From a virus: a stretch of DNA of 22,803 bases. Of this stretch, positions 1-6,952 are shown in pieces. Numbering within the stretch: position 1 is the first letter of the stretch; every line of letters begins with the position of its first letter. The stretch spans positions 1 to 22,803 of the IMG/VR virus record IMGVR_UViG_3300014914_000043, one strand, 5' to 3'. Position numbers and translations under genes: made by a program. The notes under the pieces were generated by a model. That model had not been told where the DNA came from and ran no database searches. It saw only the letters and a list, made by a program, of their open reading frames with translations.

Positions 1-169
1 CATAGTCCCACAGACCTTAGGGGCTTGGCTGCTGATTGCCCAATCCCCACATTTTTCAAGCCATTGCGTTTGTTCTTTCGAACTCCGCTGTGGCAGTGGG
101 GCTCTAAGGGTGTCCCAGCAGTTAACGAGATTTTCATCGGCTATTTTCATAGCCGAGCCTCCCGATTGA
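1..169 (-). ncRNA. Second group I intron in the tail tube gene, 5' part
   Basis: On the minus strand, directly after exon 2, a group I core is clear. P1 pairs exon CUCCU with GGGAG. P2 is a perfect seven-bp hairpin with a GAAA tetraloop (155-138). P4 pairs CUGCUG (121-116) with CAGCAG (34-29). P5 and its extension pair CCCCAC (101-96) with GUGGGG (50-45). The Q-like segment GGGCAAUCAGCAGCCAAGC and a P7-like GGACUAUG at the edge are typical of phage IA introns. The 3' half, and any endonuclease gene, lies outside the window. Confidence 0.85.
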
Positions 170-387
170 AGGAGCTGATCAGGATAAACAGGAGTAGCAG
201 CATTCATGCCGACATCTCCTATTTCTCCAACAGCTGCCATCCTGTCACCGGTGTCTTCCTGGCCAAGAAATGCATTCTGCAGATATGGGTCATTCCCATA
301 ATCCTTCTGGGCGTATTTAGCCCTCTGCATAAGTCCATACAGTGCTGCTCTGTCAAGTATCACAAATACAAGTGATCCAGCGATTCC
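170..387 (-). CDS. Tail tube protein, exon 2
   Basis: The exon encodes GIAGSLVFVILDRAALYGLM, a region with charged helices, and ends ATPVYPDQL plus two bases of the next codon. 'GIAGSLVF' and a 'Y-x-D-Q' followed elsewhere by 'PPFD' are patterns I associate with phage tail tube proteins, so this part is firmly tube-like. The start is set at 387 because intron 1 must end in G and exon 1 ends in phase 0. The end at 170 rests on a P1 helix in the next intron (CUCCU with GGGAG, closing U-G pair). An end three bases earlier, after AGCT at 173, is a weaker option. The same frame stays open on both sides, so exon borders are not shown by stops here. The rest of the gene lies beyond the window. Confidence 0.7.
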
Positions 388-2590
388 CTTATAACCTTCT
401 GATATCGAAGGTGTTATATAGACTATACCATCAGACTTAGATTTCTTACCTAAGTCTGGGAGCGTATTACGATTCCATGCAAGGAACCGTCCAGTATCTA
501 TACTCGTATTATGCATCTTTAATCTCCTTTACTATATCCTCTATACGTCTCATATCTTGTTTTCCTATCCACAGGATACGTAAATCATACTCTTTAGCTA
601 ACATCTTTTTCCTAGAAATGTACTCTCTATACTTTTTCCCTATTTTACCTTTCACATCCTGCATCCCAAGATATTCTATATATAACTCTTTATCTGGTAG
701 GTAGAAGTCACTTTTCAGAAGAAGCTTGTCATTATAAAGGTCATGATGAGGATATGGATAGTGCAAAACATGCCTAATATTGTTGTTGTATAGTAGATCA
801 TCTATAACGCGCTCTCCTATAGAGTCACAAAGATGTCCGTCTAATGCTACGCACGTTTTCCCGAAATATGCTCCAGTTCTTTCTATAGGAATATTTGCCA
901 TACGTAGAGCGTTTGACCATGAACCAAACCTTCTTTCAATCACACTTGTAGACGGATAGTCTTTATTATCATTGAAGAAATCATATGTTATAAATCCATG
1001 TTCGTTATAAAACTTCCTTAGTTGTCCTAACAGATATTCATCTGTATAGTTATGATGTTTATTTATTGGTATACCTGCTGCTTGTAACGCATTATTAAAC
1101 GATCCAAAAGTACGTTCACATACTCTACTTAGATCCTTATTAGGCATTAAGTCTCTTAACATCTGATACGTAACTCGACCGTACTTGTCATACAAATGCC
1201 TCAACAGAAATATCAAGATTGCTTTTTTCTCATGTTGAGACATGTTTCTAGGGAAGAAGTGTTTATTATGTTCGAGTATAGGTACTGAGTCGTTACGGGA
1301 TCCATCTGTTACCAGATGGCTTACCCACGGTGTTGTATCAACAATAGATTCTACATCTACTGTAGTTCCATTATTGATAGTTCCACCGTTTTGAGCTCCT
1401 TTTACAAGCGCAGAATCGCTACCTACGCTTGCCCCTACTGAAGCTGAGGGGATTGACAGCACCGAGGACGTAGATTGGGGCTTTTTCCGTGGCTTATTGC
1501 CATCGACTATTTCTTCATCCACATCTTCGTGGAGGGCGGCGTTAGCAGAGTTACTGCTATGTTTGAGCAACAAATTGTACCTCGTAAGAGTATACGAATC
1601 TACCATTTCATAGCTATTTTTCATTATATATTCTAACATTTTAAGTGCATCATCTCCGTTTATAACAAGCGAAACTTTATCTACATCTTCTTCAGCTTTG
1701 GCACCTTTTATTCCTATACTATCCATATATCGTTCTATTAACTTCATATATTTGTCGTGTCCAGAAAATCTAACCCTTGGAGTCTTATACGCTATCTTAC
1801 CTCCTAAAACAAGATATCCTACAACAAAATCCTTTAGGAACTCATCCGGTATATCAGGACTCTCTTCTTTGCCTACTTTCAACAATTCTACAACTTTGTT
1901 TATTAATTCTGGATATCTGATAACAAGAGCTATGTATTGTTCATATGTATATATAGGTATATTTGTTTCATACAACGTTTTTATAAGCTGTAATGCATCT
2001 CTCCTAGCATGATCAGTTCTGTATTCAATTCTATTTAACCTTACGTATATATATGCTTTTGCAGCAGTTATGCCAAGCAATGACGCAGATCTCTTGTTAA
2101 TTGTATCGAATACATGTTCGTCGTATACATACTTGTGCATATTAACTTCTCTTTTTAGTCCTAATTCTGCTGCCTTTGTTATAACCGCTTGCTTTGTTCT
2201 GTCAGGAAATAGATCAAATACGGCAGGGTTCGTACTATAGTTCTCTTTTAGCAGTCGTATTTCGTCTTCAGTCCATGGAGATCTACTTACGAAACCATGC
2301 TTAGTTTTTATCTCTTGTATAAAAGAGACAGGTACGTTAAGCTTTTTCGCTAACTGAGTGTTAGTCATTTTTTTGTAGTGATCCCTTACGTAATTGATAA
2401 TTTTAACACGTTTTACGTTGTTGCTCATAGAACCCTCCTCTTTTCGGAGTTCAAGAACAAAGTCTGTAGACCGCTCGTCAGACCGTACTGATTTCCAGTA
2501 CGCGAGATACGGTACGGCGTTAGCTCGTTAGCCTTCACCGTAGAAGCCGCCTTTTTCCTCTGTATGTTACCATACAGGGTCGCGAACTTC
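388..2590 (-). mobile_element. Group I intron (IA-like) in the tail tube gene, with homing endonuclease gene
   Basis: The self-splicing intron core is visible on the minus strand. P1 pairs exon 1 UCGU with GCGA. P2 is a seven-bp hairpin with a GUAA tetraloop (2577-2560). P4 pairs CCGUAC (2517-2512) with GUACGG (2488-2483) behind the AAUCAG Q-like segment. P7 pairs AGACU (2465-2461) with AGUCU (424-420) in the S-like GGUAUAGUCU. P8 is a nine-bp hairpin (458-432), and P9 a six-bp hairpin (412-394). The arrangement resembles the T4 td intron. The endonuclease gene fills the space between P7 and P8. The 3' splice site is placed after AAG at 388 because this keeps exon 2 in frame. The 3' site is less certain than the 5' site. 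Length about 2.2 kb. Confidence 0.85.
509..2428 (-). CDS. Composite homing endonuclease encoded in the intron
   Basis: This 639-residue protein should cut intronless tube alleles and so spread the intron. It is a mosaic. Residues 12-46 form a helix-turn-helix. Residues 50-93 form a SANT/Myb-like module (PWTEDEIRLLKENY... KAAELGLKRE). Residues 198-268 look like a degenerate single LAGLIDADG half (FVVGYLVLGGKIA..., without the acidic catalytic residue). Residues 318-358 are a Ser/Gly-rich linker. Two homing-endonuclease-associated repeats follow (about 405-453 and 464-513, each ending FGS-x-x-x-AL). The C-terminal domain is a PD-(D/E)XK-type nuclease with E539 (GER), D574 (SDFYLPD) and E585 (IEYLG). 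The gene has its own GAGGAGGG ribosome site and would be translated from unspliced RNA. The family of the catalytic domain is inferred from motif spacing. Confidence 0.85.
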   Translation of the reverse strand: MSNNVKRVKIINYVRDHYKKMTNTQLAKKLNVPVSFIQEIKTKHGFVSRSPWTEDEIRLLKENYSTNPAVFDLFPDRTKQAVITKAAELGLKREVNMHKYVYDEHVFDTINKRSASLLGITAAKAYIYVRLNRIEYRTDHARRDALQLIKTLYETNIPIYTYEQYIALVIRYPELINKVVELLKVGKEESPDIPDEFLKDFVVGYLVLGGKIAYKTPRVRFSGHDKYMKLIERYMDSIGIKGAKAEEDVDKVSLVINGDDALKMLEYIMKNSYEMVDSYTLTRYNLLLKHSSNSANAALHEDVDEEIVDGNKPRKKPQSTSSVLSIPSASVGASVGSDSALVKGAQNGGTINNGTTVDVESIVDTTPWVSHLVTDGSRNDSVPILEHNKHFFPRNMSQHEKKAILIFLLRHLYDKYGRVTYQMLRDLMPNKDLSRVCERTFGSFNNALQAAGIPINKHHNYTDEYLLGQLRKFYNEHGFITYDFFNDNKDYPSTSVIERRFGSWSNALRMANIPIERTGAYFGKTCVALDGHLCDSIGERVIDDLLYNNNIRHVLHYPYPHHDLYNDKLLLKSDFYLPDKELYIEYLGMQDVKGKIGKKYREYISRKKMLAKEYDLRILWIGKQDMRRIEDIVKEIKDA

Positions 2591-2740
2591 ACGAGTAACC
2601 GAAAAAGAAATACCTTGTGCGTTACCCAGAAGGTATGTTCCGATAATCAGATTAATGTCCGCTCCGCCAAACGACGTATAGCTTCTTGCTACGTCGCTGA
2701 CGTTACTGTCGATTCCAAGTCCTCCAAAATTGCTGGCCAT
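2591..2740 (-). CDS. Tail tube protein, exon 1
   Basis: This is the first exon of the inner tail tube gene, which normally follows the sheath. The ATG at 2740 has AAAGGAGGTG five bases upstream; an ATG at 2770 in the same frame lies in the hairpin without a ribosome site and was not chosen. The 50 codons give MASNFGGLGIDSNVSDVARS and then end with GNAQGISFSVTR, a pattern I associate with tube proteins of myoviruses of Gram-positive hosts. Unspliced, the frame would stop after seven more codons at 2567. The splice point after CGT at 2591 rests on a P1 helix (UCGU with GCGA, ending in the conserved U-G pair) and on the 13-base distance to P2. The exon ends in phase 0. Confidence 0.75.
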
Positions 2741-2768
2741 GGTGACACCTCCTTTTCTAAGTTTGTAC

Positions 2769-2795
2769 ATGAAGATGGCCTCATGCCATCTTCAT
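2769..2795 (-). promoter_or_regulatory. Hairpin at the predicted 5' end of tail tube mRNA
   Basis: A perfect 11-bp inverted repeat (ATGAAGATGGC, five-base loop) begins within one or two bases of the predicted transcription start. The tube gene's ribosome site (AAAGGAGGTG) lies about 14-20 bases beyond it and stays free. A 5'-terminal hairpin protects mRNA against 5'-exonuclease decay, which fits an abundantly needed tail protein. An operator for a dimeric regulator is an alternative reading of the same symmetry. Confidence 0.6.
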
Positions 2796-2799
2796 CTCT

Positions 2800-2828
2800 A
2801 TTATAACAAAAAGCGCAGGGATTAGCAA
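2800..2828 (-). promoter_or_regulatory. Sigma70/sigmaA-type promoter for the tail tube gene, nested in the terminator
   Basis: The minus strand gives TTGCTA (2828-2823), 17 bases, and TATAAT (2805-2800). The -35 lies in the loop of the sheath terminator and the 17-base spacer contains the terminator's 3' stem arm and T-run. The hexamers and spacing match the promoter before the protease gene. The predicted start is around 2793-2794. Confidence 0.8.
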
Positions 2829-2838
2829 CCCTGCGCTT
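2806..2838 (-). terminator. Intrinsic terminator after the tail sheath gene
   Basis: Shortly after the sheath stop, the minus strand reads a nine-bp GC-rich stem (AGCGCAGGG / CCCTGCGCT, extended by AA/TT) with an eight-base loop TTGCTAAT, followed by TTTTTGTT. This is a standard rho-independent terminator. Its loop also carries the -35 box of the tail tube promoter. Confidence 0.85.
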
Positions 2839-2871
2839 ACGTTAATTATTAGTAATTGTACGTAACCTACT

Positions 2872-5721
2872 TTAGCCAGCCGTTACTTTTATATTTATCG
2901 TTATAGTTCTGATCTCAAATGCAGGTACTATTGTAAGATCTATATCGAGCTCGCCAAGTATTATCTTATTGGAATCTGTCCTTACAACTGCATATGCTCT
3001 ACTTACGACACCTGCATTAACAACATTCGCCAGATATTTGTCAATCTGCTGCTGTAACGAAGTTCTAATAGCTTCAGTATTCTTACTTCCAAGATATCTC
3101 TGAGCAAGATTTCTTATGCCGTTTGAAACTTCAAATACTTCCATAAGCGTAGACAACATAGAGTAGTCTGATCCATATGGAGCAAGAGTTGGATCTGCTG
3201 CTATTCTAAATCCGAAGTTTGGTAAGAACTTTACTACTGTATACCTCTTTTCAGCAAGTTTAGTAAGCTGCTCATTTGTAAAGAGATACCTCATGCCCTG
3301 TACTTTCAATCTCTGATTAATAGGAGTCTCGTTAGGCTTCAGAGACATAAGTATTCCAGTATAGATAGCCTCACCAGTTGTACTATATGGAACCGTTGAT
3401 ACAGGATAGTTCACTATAGGCTCAAATGCTGTAACTACGAGATGTTTTGTCTTGTAATCGCCAGTTGCCGCCATAACATTTGCCGGCCTAGTTGGATCGC
3501 TATATTTTACTTCTATGAGTCTTTCATAGTATTCATTTATTGACTTAGCGGTAAGATTTCCTGTCAGTGGTCTTAAAGCCATTACTCCTATTGTCTCGGA
3601 TACATTTTGAGAAAGATTATACAAATACTCTGCAAACAGTTTATGTATACCTGCATTCTTATATTCTTCAACGCCAGTATATTCATTAAACACTTTTACA
3701 TAATCATCGAAATATGCACCAGTCAAAGTAACAATATCGACGGGGAAGTTTACGAGTGACTCAAATGTCTTCTGCAATTCTCTATATATAGTTTCTGTAG
3801 AAAGATTTGTTCCATTAGATCCGCCGGAAAGTGACATAGCACTTGTAAGATCCATTTCCTCAGGTTCATATGTATATTCCAATCCCAACCACATGGGGAA
3901 CTTCAGGACACTAGTATGTGTAACATAATAACAGTCCTGAGGATCTGGAATTTCAGGAGGTTTCCTTGTAATTGGGGGTCTATCTCTATCCGCATATCCT
4001 CCCCTCATGAGTGCGGCAGTAGGTGCTACTTTACTACCAGTATTAGCATAGGGATGACTTTCTGCTTCTAAGTAATCAGATAGGCCTGTAGATTCTACAA
4101 CTCTGAGTGTAACTCCATGACATATAAGCTCGGTATAAGTAGTAGCTTTATACGGGTCTACATTATAGAATCCTGGCTGCATGAATGTATTAATAAACCT
4201 TAATTTCCCAGATTTCGGATCAGCCAATTCAACATCAGACCCCACCTCATATTCACGTTTATATGAATATGTTATAGTTATAGGAGATGGAAGCGGGTCG
4301 CCAAAATATATAGTATTTCCAGCTACAAAGTATTTCGTAAAGTCATCTGCATTTTTAACTGCTCCAATACTATCTACTTTAGTCATAACGCCAACGACTG
4401 TATCTATATCAATGTATATTTCATCTCCATCTTCGAGATGATCCTTAACAAAAGATTCGAATGTTATTGTAAGTTTACGTTCGTTATAATCCCAAGACAA
4501 AGAGTATATACTTGTTCTGTCATCTATTCCAAGAAGATCATTAATTGGTTGGAACGTATCTCCTCTTTTTACATAAACTATTACAAGATCTCTCGAATTA
4601 TCATATACGTAGTCCACGTGTGACTTATACCAATCAGGCATGTCTACTCCAGATACATAATCTCCAAGCCAATCATTAGAACCTGTTTCAGAAACATTAG
4701 GAGGAAGGTAGAGATCCATCTTCATGGTACCAGAAAATGTATCTGCATCAGATACGATACCTACATATTTCCTCCTTATAATCTGCCTGAATTCACTATA
4801 TTGTTTATGCGTCGCATCCGTAAGATCTGCATCAAGAGGCAGAATAGGATTAACAGTAGTATCAAGAGCAAGAACTGGACCTAACAATTGAAAACTACTA
4901 GCCCCCTCTCCATCTATTAACTGGTTTGCTATTGCTAACTCATATACTCTACTAAGAGTCCTTATTTTATCTAAAGCAGTGGCTGGAGCCTTTTTACTCC
5001 TACCATCATAAGGATCTCTCGTATTATCTATAACTCCATCTGTGTAAGGCAAACCACTCAGAGTTAGAGTCACTATACCCTCAGATGTATCATACGCATC
5101 GACTAACGATGTCATGTTCTGAGTGAGATCTATTTCGTAATATGCTTCTAAATTAGGGACTGTAGCTCTTATAATAGTATTGAGATTGGTATCATTATTG
5201 ATCGCGTCTGCTAATTCTACGGCACTATGCACATCGGCAGATGTATTAGGATTCGGACTATACGTGTATACAGATTCTACGCCAGTTTTTGGATTGTAGA
5301 TGACAATCGACAGCCTATTGTTTACTATGGCTGTTTTGATAGTGACATTATTGTATATCTCTCCCGGCACAAGAGCTTCCAATTTTAATGCGTACATCCC
5401 ACTTGTAGGAGCTTCCTTTCCTGTTCCAGTAGACTTTTCATCTATCTGTAGTGTAGCATAGGCTCCCCCTCCAATCCTGACTGCTCTTACATCAGGCCTC
5501 ACTCCATTTGTAGAATAAAACACTTCATAGATGGCTTTTACTAACGTTCCATCGTTTGGAGACCCAAATATCTCCCTCGCATCCTTCAAATCATTTATAC
5601 GTACCGGAGTATTTATAGGTCCATCTGCTGCAGTTCCTATGATAAGTACGGAACGCGTATCATATGGAACGTTCCTAGTTGCGTTTAAGTTGTAGTCCTG
5701 GATTTTTGATTTAATTTCCAT
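2872..5721 (-). CDS. Contractile tail sheath protein (enlarged)
   Basis: The tail sheath contracts around the tube to drive it through the host envelope. The N-terminus is typical: residues about 20-85 read YDTRSVLIIGTAADGPINTP, then LKDAREIFGSPNDG and an AIYEVFYSTNGVRPDVRAVR stretch. The C-terminal domain is also typical: KFLPNFGFRIAADPTLAPYG, YSMLSTLMEVFEVSNGIRNL and a last part with DLTIVPAFEIRTITINIKV, the handshake arm. Between them is a very long middle (about 220-620), giving 949 residues against roughly 400-700 for most sheaths. The insertion is probably displayed on the outer surface of the tail. A GAGGAGG ribosome site precedes the ATG, and the gene ends just before an intrinsic terminator. 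The presence of a sheath makes this a myovirus. Confidence 0.93.
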   Translation of the reverse strand: MEIKSKIQDYNLNATRNVPYDTRSVLIIGTAADGPINTPVRINDLKDAREIFGSPNDGTLVKAIYEVFYSTNGVRPDVRAVRIGGGAYATLQIDEKSTGTGKEAPTSGMYALKLEALVPGEIYNNVTIKTAIVNNRLSIVIYNPKTGVESVYTYSPNPNTSADVHSAVELADAINNDTNLNTIIRATVPNLEAYYEIDLTQNMTSLVDAYDTSEGIVTLTLSGLPYTDGVIDNTRDPYDGRSKKAPATALDKIRTLSRVYELAIANQLIDGEGASSFQLLGPVLALDTTVNPILPLDADLTDATHKQYSEFRQIIRRKYVGIVSDADTFSGTMKMDLYLPPNVSETGSNDWLGDYVSGVDMPDWYKSHVDYVYDNSRDLVIVYVKRGDTFQPINDLLGIDDRTSIYSLSWDYNERKLTITFESFVKDHLEDGDEIYIDIDTVVGVMTKVDSIGAVKNADDFTKYFVAGNTIYFGDPLPSPITITYSYKREYEVGSDVELADPKSGKLRFINTFMQPGFYNVDPYKATTYTELICHGVTLRVVESTGLSDYLEAESHPYANTGSKVAPTAALMRGGYADRDRPPITRKPPEIPDPQDCYYVTHTSVLKFPMWLGLEYTYEPEEMDLTSAMSLSGGSNGTNLSTETIYRELQKTFESLVNFPVDIVTLTGAYFDDYVKVFNEYTGVEEYKNAGIHKLFAEYLYNLSQNVSETIGVMALRPLTGNLTAKSINEYYERLIEVKYSDPTRPANVMAATGDYKTKHLVVTAFEPIVNYPVSTVPYSTTGEAIYTGILMSLKPNETPINQRLKVQGMRYLFTNEQLTKLAEKRYTVVKFLPNFGFRIAADPTLAPYGSDYSMLSTLMEVFEVSNGIRNLAQRYLGSKNTEAIRTSLQQQIDKYLANVVNAGVVSRAYAVVRTDSNKIILGELDIDLTIVPAFEIRTITINIKVTAG

Positions 5722-5738
5722 ATTTACCTCCTCTTAGC

Positions 5739-6443
5739 TCAGTTACCATAGCTATCATAGTATGTATTTACTACTATTTTCTCAATGATAGGTGCTGTAT
5801 TGAATGTCAACTGTTGTACCCTTATAGCGTAAGAAACTACATAATTATTTATTCCTTGCGCGCTATATAGCTCGGATCTTGGTTGTTCTGCCTCCCAGTA
5901 CGCTATTCTCACAATTCCATTTTTCATAAATACGGGAGTATATATATGCATCAATCTTTCGAAATCTCTAACCAAGTTTTGCAACTCCTCATTTTTCTCC
6001 GTCCATATTTCAAAGTAAGCAAGTACATCAAAGTGTTGCACACTTACTTGTATGACTCCACTAATCGTTCTGCCATAATATTCTATAGTAGCTGGAACTA
6101 CGTCAAATTCTTTCGGTCTTAGTTCAGAAATTTCAGAGAAGAATCTAGAACCAGATGAAGGCTGTTTTCTATATACCCTATAAGTAATAACTGGTTTAAA
6201 TATACCCATTGATGGCTGTTGGTTAGTTAATTCTGCAGGATCCATATGTAATCTTCTTCGTAAATATTCAGGATAAATCTGTGTATACTCTACTCTATCT
6301 CCTAGATGTGCACTCACTACTTCTCCGACCATTCTAAAGAAGTCCCATTCATCGGCTATACCAGACAATCTTGTACGATTTATCTCATAGCACTGATTAA
6401 CAAGTCCAGATAGTACATATCTATCTATTAAAACTGTACTCAT
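5739..6443 (-). CDS. Probable tail terminator / tail completion protein
   Basis: This 234-residue protein begins in a TAATG overlap with the upstream gene and lies directly before the sheath gene, as tail terminators do in myoviruses. It is mixed alpha/beta, with a helical N-terminus, a central region giving IFKPVITYRVYRKQPSS, and strands near YGRTISGVIQVSVQHFDVLA and NYVVSYAIRVQQLTF, followed by a short C-terminal strand. Terminators cap the tube and sheath and join the neck. It is larger than many of them, so a second neck component is possible. The call rests on position and general fold. Confidence 0.65.
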   Translation of the reverse strand: MSTVLIDRYVLSGLVNQCYEINRTRLSGIADEWDFFRMVGEVVSAHLGDRVEYTQIYPEYLRRRLHMDPAELTNQQPSMGIFKPVITYRVYRKQPSSGSRFFSEISELRPKEFDVVPATIEYYGRTISGVIQVSVQHFDVLAYFEIWTEKNEELQNLVRDFERLMHIYTPVFMKNGIVRIAYWEAEQPRSELYSAQGINNYVVSYAIRVQQLTFNTAPIIEKIVVNTYYDSYGN

Positions 6444-6952
6444 TACTTCTTCCCCTTAACATATACTGCATAGTATTCTATCCTTCCGAGATCTGCTCTC
6501 ATAGGTACTACTAATGTAACGTCATATCTCTCCTTATAATCCCGTACTGGATCTATTTTTTCTGGTTTGTCACCGTAACTTTTTTCCTCAACTAATGTAA
6601 AAATAATATCTTTCTCCGTTATATGCACATCATTAGGTATATAAAAAATGGGTTGCGGAGTCAATAAGTTCGCAGGTATCTCCTCTTCCAGATCACCTCT
6701 ACCAGAATGCATTCCATAGTATGTAAATCTTGCTAATGTTAAGATATCAACATACTTATATTCAGCTCCGACAGCAGACTCGTTATAGTATTCATCGTAA
6801 GTATCCGATGGTATTCCTAGAGAGTGTCTTACTATTACCCATTGTCCATATTTTTCTAACAGTTGTTTAAATTCCGAACGGAGGTCTATTCTATTACCTC
6901 CTATAGAGTAGAACGATCTGTTGTACCTATCAAAATTGTGGAATCTGCTCAA
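6443..6952 (-). CDS. Neck protein, probable head-closure (stopper) protein
   Basis: This 169-residue protein starts with TTG at 6952 inside a TTGA overlap with the adaptor's stop, behind a GAGG ribosome site, so it should be translated by coupling. Its sequence has an N-terminal helix (RSEFKQLLEKYGQWVIVRHS) followed by strand-rich parts, resembling the small beta-barrel stopper proteins that seal the portal channel and join the tail. No cysteine cluster or catalytic motif is visible. It lies in the standard position: adaptor, stopper, tail terminator, sheath. The name rests on order and size rather than on a specific motif. Confidence 0.65.
   Translation of the reverse strand: MSRFHNFDRYNRSFYSIGGNRIDLRSEFKQLLEKYGQWVIVRHSLGIPSDTYDEYYNESAVGAEYKYVDILTLARFTYYGMHSGRGDLEEEIPANLLTPQPIFYIPNDVHITEKDIIFTLVEEKSYGDKPEKIDPVRDYKERYDVTLVVPMRADLGRIEYYAVYVKGKK

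Noticed and set aside
25-375. Open plus-strand frame of 116 codons
   Set aside because: It lies opposite tail tube exon 2 and the intron 2 core, has no ribosome site and shows no protein-like pattern.
509-2428. Intein instead of intron in the tube gene
   Set aside because: The endonuclease has its own ribosome site, start and stop, is not in frame with exon 1, and lacks intein splicing blocks, while RNA helices P1, P2, P4, P7 and P8 are present.
2540-2570. Purine-rich stretch reading RGKR in another frame, suggesting that exon 1 continues past 2567 by frameshift
   Set aside because: It lies in the J2/3-P3 region of the intron just after the P2 hairpin. Purine-rich DNA gives Arg/Lys/Gly easily, and no slippery site precedes it. 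It is kept only as a note in the junction finding.
2741-2770. Upstream in-frame ATG at 2770 as the tube start
   Set aside because: It sits in the 5' hairpin without a ribosome site, whereas the ATG at 2740 has a near-perfect one.
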